DNA from: QHXQ01 sp038322995
Lineage (GTDB): Bacteria > Acidobacteriota > Blastocatellia > Pyrinomonadales > Pyrinomonadaceae
Assembly: GCA_038322995.1 (NCBI GenBank)
Contig: JBBQGM010000001.1
Span: 62,001-126,000 of the forward strand
DNA: 64,000 nt
Reading direction: 5' to 3'
Part shown: positions 25,280-34,638 of the stretch, one piece after another
Layout: each line of letters starts with the position of its first letter
Position numbering within the stretch: position 1 is the first letter of the stretch
Notes under the pieces: model-generated
Told to the model about the DNA's origin: nothing
The model's database searches: none
What the model saw: only the letters and a program-made list of their open reading frames with translations
Made by a program: the position numbers and the translations under genes

Positions 25280-27049
25280 ATGGCGATTGATATGGCAGTT
25301 AGTGAGCAAAAGCAGACAGCTTTAATACCGACCGGCAGCGCGCGGCGCAATGGTGACAACGGGGTCAAGGCAACGGCCCTGACTGTGGTAATACCCGCGC
25401 ACGAGCGCGACGCGCAGCCGAACGGCAACGGTCAGAGCAGCGTTACGCCTGACACGGAGTTGCCGGCCCCGGCCGATGTCGTCGAGTTGGCAGGACTTGG
25501 CTGGCGCGGTTGGTGGCGCATGGCGCAGATCACGCGCGTGTTGGGCCTGCTCTCGTTCTATCTGTTTCTGGAAAACTACGAAGCGCGCAGCAAGTTCAAC
25601 CGGCGTATGACCGCGCGCCGGCTGGACGAGGCGCGGACGCTTGGCCGCGGCGCGCGCTTCGGTGCGTGGTGGTACGACGTGCGTGTGCGCGTCTTTGATC
25701 GGTTGATGCGCGCGTTGCGCTACGTCGTCTTTCGCGGCGCAGACGCTTCACAGAGCAAAGAGACGCGCCTCGCACAACAGGCCGCGTGGCTCAATCGCAG
25801 TCTGATCAAACTGGGGCCGACCTTCATCAAGATCGGGCAGGCGCTCGGCACACGCGGCGACCTGTTGCCGCTCGCTTACGTGAAAGAGTTGGCGACGCTG
25901 CAAGATCAAGTACCGCCGTTCCCGACTACAGAGGCTTACGCGCGCATCGAGGCGGAATTGGGCCGCAGCTTGCAGGAGGCGTTCGCGGAAATTGATGCCG
26001 AGCCGATTGCGGCTGCCTCGCTTGGTCAGGTCTATCGCGCGCGTTTGCACAACGGCGCGGAGGTCGCGGTCAAAGTTCAACGGCCGCATTTAGAGGAGCA
26101 GATCAGTTTCGATATCGCCATTCTGCGCCGCATCGTCAAACTGCTCTCGCGCTATCCGTCGTTCACGGAGAACGCCGATTGGGAAGGCATGCTGCGCGAG
26201 TTTGCCGACACCGTCGGCGAAGAGATGGACTACGCGCAGGAGGGGCGCAACGCCGACCGCTTCCGGCAAAATTTCAAAGACTGGCATGTCATCCGGGTGC
26301 CGCGCATCCACTGGGCGCACACGACGCGACGCGTGTTGACGCTCGACTTCGTGCGCGGCACGAAGGTCACGGACATCGAAGGTTTGAAGGCGCGACGCAT
26401 CTCGCCGCTCAAAGTTAATCGGCTGCTCGTGCGCACGTATCTGAAACAACTACTCGAAGACAGTTTCTTCCACGCCGACCCGCATCCGGGCAATCTGCTC
26501 GTGCTGGACACTGGGCATCTTGCCTTCTTCGACTTCGGCATGACGGGGCGCATCACGCCGGGGTTGCAGGCGCAGATGATCGATGCCTTCTTCCACGTTG
26601 TCGAGCGCGACGTGCCCGGGCTCGCGCAGGATTTAATCAACCTCGATTTCTTGAAGCCCGGCGTCAGCCCGGAACTTGTGCGCCCCGTAATCGAGGCGCT
26701 ATTCCAGCATTATCTGAATCTGAAACTCGGCGAAGTGAACTTCAAAGAGTTGACTTATGATCTGGCCGAAGTGATGTACGAGTATCCGTTCCGGCTGCCC
26801 GCGCGGTTCACCTACATGATGCGCGCGTTGATGACGCTCGAAGGCATCGGCCTCGTCACCGACCCGGGCTTCAGCTTCTTCGACACCGCGAAGCCCTACG
26901 CCAAAGAGTTCATGCTGCGGCGCGAGGGCAAGCACTTCCGCAAATTGCTGCTTGATAAATTCGCGGGCCGCGACGGCGACGGCCGGATCGAGTGGGGCAA
27001 GATGTGGAAACTCGCGAAGATGGCCGCGAAGATGTATCTCGACAAATAA
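25280..27049 (+). CDS. UbiB/AarF (ABC1) atypical kinase
   Basis: About 589 residues. The ADCK/UbiB signature set is present: the KxGQ motif in LGPTFIKIGQALGTRGDLLP near residue 180, PIAAASLGQVYRARL, the ATP lysine in VAVKVQRPHLEEQI, EEMDYAQEGRNADRF, and the HADPHPGN and FFDFGMTG catalytic region near 399. UbiB supports quinone synthesis or transport by ATPase activity. An N-terminal polar tail of about 75 residues precedes the fold. ATG 25280 is chosen; an upstream ATG at 25175 adds a less plausible leader. Confidence 0.85.
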   Translation: MAIDMAVSEQKQTALIPTGSARRNGDNGVKATALTVVIPAHERDAQPNGNGQSSVTPDTELPAPADVVELAGLGWRGWWRMAQITRVLGLLSFYLFLENYEARSKFNRRMTARRLDEARTLGRGARFGAWWYDVRVRVFDRLMRALRYVVFRGADASQSKETRLAQQAAWLNRSLIKLGPTFIKIGQALGTRGDLLPLAYVKELATLQDQVPPFPTTEAYARIEAELGRSLQEAFAEIDAEPIAAASLGQVYRARLHNGAEVAVKVQRPHLEEQISFDIAILRRIVKLLSRYPSFTENADWEGMLREFADTVGEEMDYAQEGRNADRFRQNFKDWHVIRVPRIHWAHTTRRVLTLDFVRGTKVTDIEGLKARRISPLKVNRLLVRTYLKQLLEDSFFHADPHPGNLLVLDTGHLAFFDFGMTGRITPGLQAQMIDAFFHVVERDVPGLAQDLINLDFLKPGVSPELVRPVIEALFQHYLNLKLGEVNFKELTYDLAEVMYEYPFRLPARFTYMMRALMTLEGIGLVTDPGFSFFDTAKPYAKEFMLRREGKHFRKLLLDKFAGRDGDGRIEWGKMWKLAKMAAKMYLDK

Positions 27050-27059
27050 CTCGCCCGGT

Positions 27060-29285
27060 TTATCGCACCGCAAAGCTGGCCTGCTGCGTTGTCGTCATCT
27101 TGGCGACGCGATCTACCGCCGTCACACGCAACTGATAACGACCCGTCGGCAACGTGGTGAGCGGCAACTCGGCTTCGTAAAGCAGGCGCGCGAGATCGGC
27201 CGCGCCGCGCGTCGGCAGGGGCCGCAAGGGTGCGGTGACAACCGGCTGGTTGTCGCGGAAGATTTGTACTTGTAGCACCACGTCCGGCAATTGTTCGCTG
27301 CCGCGCGTCGCGTTATAGACGTAGGTGCGGAAGCGTAAGTGCGACTCCGCCGCGAACCGCCCGCCGATGTTCGGCCTAATGTGCGTTTGTGCTTTATCCG
27401 GCCCGCCCGCCCCGCCGGAGACAACTTCGCCGAGTTGCAAACTGGCGAGGGTCAACCGGCGCGCGGCGAGATCGGGCACTGCGATCCACTGCATGGCGCT
27501 GCCCGTCTGGCCTGTACGCAGGTCGCGCGCGGCGACGCGAAATTGATAGAGACCGGGCGTGAGTTGCACGTTGTATTGCGAGACGACGCCGCGCCAGTCG
27601 GCGGGCCGTGGCCCGTCGGCCGGCGCGTTGATGTTCAGCCGATTCTTGAAACTCGCCACCTGCCGGCCGTCCTGATTGAAGACTATGCCGCCGACCTCGA
27701 CGACCGCGCCCGGTTCACCTGTCGGCGCGGCAAACGCGATGCCCGCACCGTCAACCAACACGGCGACGCTCACGACCGGGCCAAGTGTGGGCACATCTTG
27801 ATAACTGAGACTGAGCGCCGTTGGTAGCGCGCTCACGGGATAGGGCGCGACGATGGCGGAGATCAATTCCGGGGCCGTCTGCGGCGCTGGGCTAACTCTG
27901 CGGCCGGGTTTGGGCTGCGGCCGGGCGGATAACACGCGCGGCATTGTGTCGGCGTCTAGCCGGAAATAGCCGCGTCGCACCAGCACCTTGTACTCCGGGT
28001 GGCCTTGCACGCTGATTGCGATCCGGTTGAACTTGCCGCCCTGCCCGTCCGCCGCGTCCGGTTGCCAGACCAGCAGGTAATAGCGCGCCGTCTCGTTGAG
28101 CGCAACGGTCACACCGGCCGACAGTGAGTTTGAGTTGAAGACAGCCCGCCCGCCCGTATCCGCCGCCAACGCATGCAACGGGTCCTGCGCGGCCTGAATG
28201 GCCCCCACGCTCGCGTGCAGCAAACGCCCGGAAGGATCGCCAAACGTCTCGTTGCCCACGCCGGGCAAGTCCGTGCTTAGCCCGCTCGTGTCGAGCGCGT
28301 AGATGACCGCGCCGGCCCGCGCGGCCGTGTTGGCGATGCGGCGCAGTTGACCGAGCGAAGTGCTGTTCTGCGGGTCAATGTAGAAGCCATCACTCAAGAA
28401 GAAGACGAGCTTGCGCCCGGGCAGCGCCGCCGCCGGCTTGAGCGCGCTCTCCAGCCCGAACAGCGTTTTAGCGGTGGCGTCGGCCGCCTGTTGCAACAGC
28501 GCGTGGGCGCGCTCGACGACAATGGGGCGGGCCTGTTCGAGTTGCATGCTCGCGTTCTCCCGCTTGATTAACTGCGCGGCGAAAAAATCGAGCAACTCAA
28601 CATCGCGCTGTTCGATAGCCAGCGCTTGATACACGCTCAGCGGCGGCGTTTGATAATCGCTAATGGGCGGTCGTGGTTTGATCCGTTCGATGGCGGTGAG
28701 CAAAACGGCGCGCTCATTCGTCAACTGTTGCAGGAAGCCGATCACGCCGCTCGCGGAGATGATGGCCATCTGATCGTTCTGCCCCAGATCGGTCTCGATG
28801 AAGCGACGGAGCAGACTGCGCACCTGCTGTGTGCCGGCAGGCGAGAGATGGAAATCGTCAACGAAGAAGAAGCAATTGCGCCCGCGATCAAGCGGCTGGA
28901 CTGCTGCGGCCGTAGCCGTTAAGTCGCCCGTGCGCCCGCGCGCCAGGGCCAATTGCGCTTCCTCGTCGCCGCTGCCGGTCGTGATGCGCTCAAAGAAGGC
29001 AAAGGGGAATTGTCGCCCGTCAACGTCGAGCACGAAATCCGCGCGCGTGAGATTATCGACGAAGCGCCCGGCCCGATCCAACACGACTACATCCGCCTGC
29101 ACCAGATCAGCATTGATGCGCACCACGTCATCCGTTTGCGGATTAGCGACTGGCGGTGGCGGCGGTTCTTGCGCATACGCGCCCACGAACAGCAGACACA
29201 GCCAAGCGAGTGTGACGCCGGCCCGCTGGCGGCCGTTGGCGCGCACGCGAGGCGGGCTGAAACTGTTGCGGGCGGCGCGGAGCAT
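27060..29285 (-). CDS. Secreted VWFA-related protein, acidobacterial type
   Basis: 741 residues with a leader (VTLAWLCLLFVGAYAQ). An N-terminal strand region (VRINADLVQADVVVLDRAGR, then FVDNLTRADFVLDVDG) is followed by a von Willebrand factor A-like domain with a FFFVDDFHLSPAG strand in place of the DxSxS metal site. Later come KLVFFLSDGFY and VIYALDTSGL. This is the large VWFA-related family expanded in Acidobacteriota; roles are unknown. The C-terminal half is strand-rich and ends in YELPL-like repeats. It faces ubiB with a 10-base gap and follows the M14 gene on the minus strand. Confidence 0.78.
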   Translation of the reverse strand: MLRAARNSFSPPRVRANGRQRAGVTLAWLCLLFVGAYAQEPPPPPVANPQTDDVVRINADLVQADVVVLDRAGRFVDNLTRADFVLDVDGRQFPFAFFERITTGSGDEEAQLALARGRTGDLTATAAAVQPLDRGRNCFFFVDDFHLSPAGTQQVRSLLRRFIETDLGQNDQMAIISASGVIGFLQQLTNERAVLLTAIERIKPRPPISDYQTPPLSVYQALAIEQRDVELLDFFAAQLIKRENASMQLEQARPIVVERAHALLQQAADATAKTLFGLESALKPAAALPGRKLVFFLSDGFYIDPQNSTSLGQLRRIANTAARAGAVIYALDTSGLSTDLPGVGNETFGDPSGRLLHASVGAIQAAQDPLHALAADTGGRAVFNSNSLSAGVTVALNETARYYLLVWQPDAADGQGGKFNRIAISVQGHPEYKVLVRRGYFRLDADTMPRVLSARPQPKPGRRVSPAPQTAPELISAIVAPYPVSALPTALSLSYQDVPTLGPVVSVAVLVDGAGIAFAAPTGEPGAVVEVGGIVFNQDGRQVASFKNRLNINAPADGPRPADWRGVVSQYNVQLTPGLYQFRVAARDLRTGQTGSAMQWIAVPDLAARRLTLASLQLGEVVSGGAGGPDKAQTHIRPNIGGRFAAESHLRFRTYVYNATRGSEQLPDVVLQVQIFRDNQPVVTAPLRPLPTRGAADLARLLYEAELPLTTLPTGRYQLRVTAVDRVAKMTTTQQASFAVR

Positions 29286-29353
29286 AACTCTTCACTAAAC
29301 AGCGAGCGACATCTTGCCACGGCCCACAGCGGGCGGGCGATTTGCGTTTGAGT

Positions 29354-31768
29354 TCAATGCGTTGCTCGCTTGAGCGCGTTGAACAGCAGCGGATAGGTGG
29401 CCAACGATTGCCCGCGATACTGCGGGCGAAAGCCGAACAGGTAGATGCGGCCCTTACCCAATTCGACTTCGACGAGCGCGGCCTTGCCCCAGAGTTTCCG
29501 CCCGCCGAGCAGCCAGCCGGACAGCAGCGGGTCGTGATCAATAGGGTAGCGCGCGATGATGTGGACGCGCGTCATGTCTCTGGCATCAACCTCGAACACG
29601 GGCGAGTTCTCGACCCACGCGACGGATTCGCGCGGCATGCCGGCCGCAATTGGGTGCGTCGTGTCGATCTCCGTGCGCAGGATCGAGCCGGGCGCGTAGT
29701 ATTCGGTCTGCTTCAACCCCTCGGTGATGTCGCGCACCGGCAGCTTGAACGCTTCGATGGCGAAGTCCGACGCATCGTTCAATGCCACGAGCGTCCCGCC
29801 CGCTTCGACGAACTCGCGCAAAGCCTGCACGCCCGCCGCGCCCAAGCCGCCCGTCAACTCCGGCGGCATCGTGCCCGCGCGATAACCATTCAAGATCGTG
29901 CGCGGCGCTTGATCGGGAATGATGATCGCGTCGTACTTCGCGCGCAAATTGCCCGCGCGTGCCTCATTATCTCCTAACGAAGAATAGATTGGTCGCCGGT
30001 AATAATGATCAAACATCCACCGGGTCCATCCTTCGTCAAGTGATGGCACATTTGATTTATATAGTCCAACGCGCGCTGGTTGTTCTGAATCGTAGATGTA
30101 GTCGGCATTAGGCGAAGGTGAGGGCGCGCGGAAAGTAAATGGCTTCCGCACGGCTTGTACTGGAACTCCCATGAGTAGTGAGAGTGTATGAGCCGTAACG
30201 TCGTAGGGAGGAATCGGTTGACCAGAAGAGTCCCGCAAGTCTGGATAGTGTTGTTCCTCTAGCAACGCTTTGGCGAAGCCTCCGTAAGGCTGAGCCATCG
30301 GCACAACGACAGTCCAATCAGGATAGGAAAGCTCCTTAGTGTTTAGTCGCTTTGCGAAATGATATTCGACGCAAGCCCGACGTAAAATCTGTAATAGCGG
30401 ACTCGTTGGAAATCCAGTATGAAGAATAAGCAGTGCGAATAGCTCGCCTGGCTTGCGCGGGCGCACGGCGTCTTTGCCGATGGCGTAGAAGCGTTGCAGC
30501 CATTCGGTGCGATGGTCGGCGGCGTGGCGCAGGAGGGCGAAGGCGGCCGTCTGCATGTAGTTGGTGATGTCGCGCAGATGCCATGCGCCGCCGGGCCACA
30601 GGGGGCCGAAGTTGGCGGACTCATGCTGCGGGTCGTAGCCCTCGCGCGAGCGCAACTCCGAAAATTTCAGCGTGATCGGCGTGGCCAGATGCGCCGACGC
30701 GGTCTCTTGCAGGATGCGGACGCCGCCGTGATAGTGCGAGTAGGCGCGGGCGGGCGTCCATGCGTCGTAGGTCGAATCGGTGGTGATGCCTTTGAAGCCT
30801 TTGGCGCGCAGGTCGGCCGCCATGTAGTTGCCGAGTTCGGTGTAGCCCGCGACGATCTGCGGCGGCACGTTCGGCTCGACGGGTTTCATGTAGGGCGGCA
30901 GAAACAGGCGCGAGCCGGCTTCGCCCTGCTGGTGTATATCGTGGACGATCTGCGGATGCCAGACGTTGTGGATTTTATCAACGGTCAACTGCGTCTCGAC
31001 CTGCGTGAAGGCGTACCAGTCGCGGTTGTTATCGTGCCCCGTATACTTGTGATAAAGCTCCGGCGGACTCGTGCCCTCGTAAGGCGTGCCGAGCGTCTTG
31101 TCGTACCAATCCTTCACGATGTCCACGCCGTCCGGATTCAAAGACGGCACGAGCAGCACGATGCAGTTTTGCAGGATGCTTTGAATCTCCGGCTCATCCG
31201 ACGATGCGAGCCGATGCGCGATCAACATGCTCGCCAGATTGCTGCCGACCTCCGTCGAGTGTATACCGCACGTGATCAGCACGATGGTCTTGCCGTTGCT
31301 GATCAACCCTTCAGCCGTCACCTCGGCGCGTGCGCCGCGCCCGAGCGTGCGCGGGTCGGCGAGCCTTCGCTGAATGTCTTTGTACACTTCGAGCCGCGCC
31401 AGATTCTCCGGCGCGCTGATCGTCGCCAAGACAAACGGTCGCCCCAGAGTCGTCTTGCCCAACTCTTCAAACTGCACGCGCTCGCTCGCCGCGTCCAACT
31501 TGCGGAAGTAGTCCAACATCTGCGCCCAACTCGCCAGCTTGCGATCATCGCCGGGCGTGAAGCCAAGCACCTCCGCCGGTGTGGGCACGGCCGTTGTGAA
31601 CGAGGGCGTATCGGGTGGGTCTAGTGCGAGCGGTTGTTTGCGCCCCTGCGCAGAAGTTGCAGGGTTAAGACGGCGTGCGGGCGGGCGGCGCGTCTGCGCG
31701 GGCACGAGCGACACGGTGAGTAGCGCGAGACAGAGCGCAAGGGCAGCGAAGCGTGTGCGTATAGGCAT
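29354..31768 (-). CDS. M14 family zinc carboxypeptidase-like protein
   Basis: 804 residues with a leader (FAALALCLALLTVSLVPAQ). The peptidase domain follows TTLGRPFVLATISAPENLAR and has the zinc-binding H170-S-T-E173 in CGIHSTEVGSN, then NPDGVDIVKDWYDKT and HDNNRDWYAFTQVE. A second part, beginning near residue 440, ends in a ThuA-like or glutamine-amidotransferase-like region (GVQALREFVEAGGTLVALND). Residues about 438-601 are written in A/T-richer codons (29965-30455) than the rest, yet the frame is intact. Start at ATG 31768. Confidence 0.83.
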   Translation of the reverse strand: MPIRTRFAALALCLALLTVSLVPAQTRRPPARRLNPATSAQGRKQPLALDPPDTPSFTTAVPTPAEVLGFTPGDDRKLASWAQMLDYFRKLDAASERVQFEELGKTTLGRPFVLATISAPENLARLEVYKDIQRRLADPRTLGRGARAEVTAEGLISNGKTIVLITCGIHSTEVGSNLASMLIAHRLASSDEPEIQSILQNCIVLLVPSLNPDGVDIVKDWYDKTLGTPYEGTSPPELYHKYTGHDNNRDWYAFTQVETQLTVDKIHNVWHPQIVHDIHQQGEAGSRLFLPPYMKPVEPNVPPQIVAGYTELGNYMAADLRAKGFKGITTDSTYDAWTPARAYSHYHGGVRILQETASAHLATPITLKFSELRSREGYDPQHESANFGPLWPGGAWHLRDITNYMQTAAFALLRHAADHRTEWLQRFYAIGKDAVRPRKPGELFALLILHTGFPTSPLLQILRRACVEYHFAKRLNTKELSYPDWTVVVPMAQPYGGFAKALLEEQHYPDLRDSSGQPIPPYDVTAHTLSLLMGVPVQAVRKPFTFRAPSPSPNADYIYDSEQPARVGLYKSNVPSLDEGWTRWMFDHYYRRPIYSSLGDNEARAGNLRAKYDAIIIPDQAPRTILNGYRAGTMPPELTGGLGAAGVQALREFVEAGGTLVALNDASDFAIEAFKLPVRDITEGLKQTEYYAPGSILRTEIDTTHPIAAGMPRESVAWVENSPVFEVDARDMTRVHIIARYPIDHDPLLSGWLLGGRKLWGKAALVEVELGKGRIYLFGFRPQYRGQSLATYPLLFNALKRATH

Positions 31769-31947
31769 CGAAACTCCAACGGATTGAATGTGACGGGCTA
31801 GCTTAAATCGCGCGCAGTTTAGCATAACGAGCGGTCGGTGACGCGGCTTTCATCCTTGCCCTCGCGCGCGGTGCGGGGTAAAGTAGCGCGCGAAATCCCC
31901 GCTACTCCCCAACAATTTGCAACGCTCGCATCGGAGGGCAATGACCC

Positions 31948-34527
31948 ATGGCAACTGAGACTGTTGATGTCGCCGAGACTAACGAGTACCCGGATATTGT
32001 CGGCGCGAAACCATCGAATGCATATCTCGCCGCGTTCCGCCCGTATCTGCCGGACAGCGCGCGTTTGCCGGAGTTGACGCCGCTGCCGCTCATCGTCGGC
32101 ACGCTCTTGGGCATCGTCTTCGGCGCGTCGTCGCTCTATCTCGTGCTCAAGGTCGGCTTGACCGTGAGCGCGTCGATTCCCGTCGCCGTTATCTCGATCA
32201 CGCTCTTCCGGCTGCTCTCGAAACTGGGGCTGCGGAATGCGACGATTTTGGAGAACAACATCGTCCAGACGGCCGGCTCGGCCGGCGAGTCCATTGCCTT
32301 CGGCGTCGGCGTGACCATGCCCGCGATCATGATCTTGGGCTTTGATCTGGAGTTCACGCGCGTGATGCTGGTGGCGGTGTTAGGCGGTCTGCTCGGCATC
32401 CTGATGATGATTCCGCTCAGGCGGGCACTGATCGTGCAGCAACACGGGCTGTTGAAGTACCCGGAGGGGACGGCGTGCGCGGAAGTATTGAAGGTGGGCG
32501 CGGACGACGTGTCGCGGGCGGCGCACGAGCAGTCGCTGAGTGTGGACGAGCGCGCGGCCGTCGTGGACACGGGCGAACAGATGGGGGCGAAGACGATCTT
32601 CGCCGGCTTCGGCATCGGGTTTCTGTACCAAGTGGCGATGGACGCGCTGAAGGGTTGGAAGACCGTGCCGGAAAAAGTGTTTGGCGCGCCCTTCAAGGCA
32701 GGCTCAATAGCGGCGGAGATTTCGCCCGCGCTCTTGGGCGTCGGCTACATCATCGGGCCGCGCATCGCTTCGATCATGGCGGGCGGCGGCGTGCTCGCAT
32801 ACCTCGTGCTGATCCCGATGATCAAATTCTTCGGCGAAGGCATGACGGGGGCGCTGTCGCCGGGCACCATACCGATCAGCGAGATGAGTCCGGGGCAAAT
32901 TCGCGGCGCTTACGTGCTCTACATCGGCGCGGGCGCGGTGGCGGCGGGCGGCATCATCAGTCTGTTTCGTAGCTTGCCGACCATCTGGCACGGCTTGAAA
33001 GAAGGGCTGAAAGATTTACGTGGCGGACAGGCGGCGACCGACAGTCGCGCGTTGCGCACGGATCAAGACCTGTCGATGAAGTTCGTGCTGGCCGGCATCA
33101 TCGTGCTGGTGGCGATGATCATGCTGGCCCCGCAACTGGGGCTGCAAGGGAATCTGCTTGGCGCGTTGATGATCATCGCATTCGGCTTTCTGTTCGTGAC
33201 GGTCTCGTCGCGGCTGACCGGCGAGATCGGTTCGTCGTCGAACCCGATCTCCGGCATGACGGTCGCCACGTTATTGCTGACCTGTCTGATCTTTTTGCTC
33301 ATCGGCTGGACAGGCCCGCCCCGATACGTCACGGCGTTGTCCATCGGGGCCATCGTCTGCATCGCCTCCTCGAACGGCGGCACTACATCGCAGGATTTGA
33401 AGACCGGCTTTCTCATTGGCGCGACGCCCCGTTATCAACAGATCGCCATTCTCATCGGCGCGCTGGCCTCGGCCCTTGTGCTCGGGCCGATTCTACTGAG
33501 CCTGAACGACTCGTCCACTGTCTATGTGCCGCGCACGATGTTCGTGCCGGTGACGAAGAGCGTGGGGCAGTTCAATGCGGGCGTCGTCCCGAACCTGCCG
33601 GCCTACAACGAACAGGACAAGCCGACGGTGGCGGGCAACTATCGCGTGTTGAAGAATGATCCGGCCAGCCCGCAGCACGTCAACGGATTGGACGCGGGCG
33701 AGTATCTCGTCAACGACGCGGGGCAACTAGCGTATAAAGTCGAGCGCAGTTTCCCGGCCGACTTCCGCACCGATCCGGCGCAGTTGACCAAGACCGAGCA
33801 ACTGAAAGGGCCGCAGGGCACGACCGACACTAATACCTATCGCGTCTGGCATAAGACAGACACGCAAGGCGCGCCGGCCGGTAAATATCTCGTTAATGAT
33901 CAGGGGCAAGTCGTGTACTTCGTCGATCCCGGCATCAACGGGACGCACAAGATCAGACCCGACGGCACCGAGGTCGAGACGAAGTATGACGCGCCGAAGG
34001 CGACCTTGATGTCCTACATCATCAAGGGCATTCTCAACCGCCAGTTGCCGTGGGGCCTTGTGCTGCTCGGCGTGATGATCTCGATTGTGCTGGAGATGGC
34101 CGGCATCCCGTCGCTCGCGTTCGCGGTCGGCGTTTATCTGCCGCTCTCTTCGTCCAGCCCGATCTTCGTCGGCGGGCTGATTCGCTGGCTGGTGGACAAG
34201 AACCTGCGCCGCAAACTAGCGCATCGCAATTTATCGGAAGATGAGTTGGTCGCGGAGGGCGATAAGAGTCCGGGCGTGCTGATGGCTTCCGGGTACATCG
34301 CGGGCGGCGCGCTGGCTGCCATCGTGATCGCCATTCTGCAAGGCGTGCCTTCGCAAGGCCTGAGCGCCTTCAACGCGAAGGTCAGCGAAATGGCGGATAG
34401 CAATCCGCTCTTCAACGGCGCGAATGCCGACTTGCTTTCCATGCTGCCGTTCCTCGTCTTGGCCGTTCTACTCTATCTCGTCGGGCGCGAGGCTTTGCTC
34501 GCGGGGCGACGGGCCAGTGAACGGTAA
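31948..34527 (+). CDS. OPT-family oligopeptide transporter
   Basis: An 859-residue inner-membrane transporter. The first membrane block starts at PLPLIVGTLLGIVFGASSLYL, with KVGLTVSASIPVAVISITLF and a further ten or more hydrophobic spans. The conserved NNIVQTAGSAGESIAFGVG and STGGTTSQDLKTGFLIG-like GGTTSQDLKTGFL are present. A polar, soluble insertion of about 150 residues (YVPRTMFVPVT to TKYDAPKAT) splits the later spans. It likely imports small peptides or metal chelates by proton symport. A GGAGGG site lies nine bases before ATG 31948. A hairpin follows the stop. Confidence 0.9.
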   Translation: MATETVDVAETNEYPDIVGAKPSNAYLAAFRPYLPDSARLPELTPLPLIVGTLLGIVFGASSLYLVLKVGLTVSASIPVAVISITLFRLLSKLGLRNATILENNIVQTAGSAGESIAFGVGVTMPAIMILGFDLEFTRVMLVAVLGGLLGILMMIPLRRALIVQQHGLLKYPEGTACAEVLKVGADDVSRAAHEQSLSVDERAAVVDTGEQMGAKTIFAGFGIGFLYQVAMDALKGWKTVPEKVFGAPFKAGSIAAEISPALLGVGYIIGPRIASIMAGGGVLAYLVLIPMIKFFGEGMTGALSPGTIPISEMSPGQIRGAYVLYIGAGAVAAGGIISLFRSLPTIWHGLKEGLKDLRGGQAATDSRALRTDQDLSMKFVLAGIIVLVAMIMLAPQLGLQGNLLGALMIIAFGFLFVTVSSRLTGEIGSSSNPISGMTVATLLLTCLIFLLIGWTGPPRYVTALSIGAIVCIASSNGGTTSQDLKTGFLIGATPRYQQIAILIGALASALVLGPILLSLNDSSTVYVPRTMFVPVTKSVGQFNAGVVPNLPAYNEQDKPTVAGNYRVLKNDPASPQHVNGLDAGEYLVNDAGQLAYKVERSFPADFRTDPAQLTKTEQLKGPQGTTDTNTYRVWHKTDTQGAPAGKYLVNDQGQVVYFVDPGINGTHKIRPDGTEVETKYDAPKATLMSYIIKGILNRQLPWGLVLLGVMISIVLEMAGIPSLAFAVGVYLPLSSSSPIFVGGLIRWLVDKNLRRKLAHRNLSEDELVAEGDKSPGVLMASGYIAGGALAAIVIAILQGVPSQGLSAFNAKVSEMADSNPLFNGANADLLSMLPFLVLAVLLYLVGREALLAGRRASER

Positions 34528-34558
34528 AGTTGAGGTTTAATGGTGCGGGTAAAGCAAC

Positions 34559-34600
34559 GCAAAGGGCACAGAGACGTAATTTATCTCTGTGCCCTTTGTG
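34559..34600. terminator. Hairpin between converging genes
   Basis: CGCAAAGGGCACAGAGA pairs with TCTCTGTGCCCTTTGTG around a ten-base loop. It lies between the convergent OPT gene and the gene ending at 34639 and could stop transcription from both sides. Its words match the CACAAAG hairpin at 16327-16396. Confidence 0.6.
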
Positions 34601-34638
34601 GTTGAAGCGGGCGCATTAAGCGCAAACGCGAACGCGGC

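Noticed and set aside
30494..31624. A 376-residue plus-strand gene
   Set aside because: It is the mirror of the M14 gene in a GC-rich frame and has no recognisable domain.
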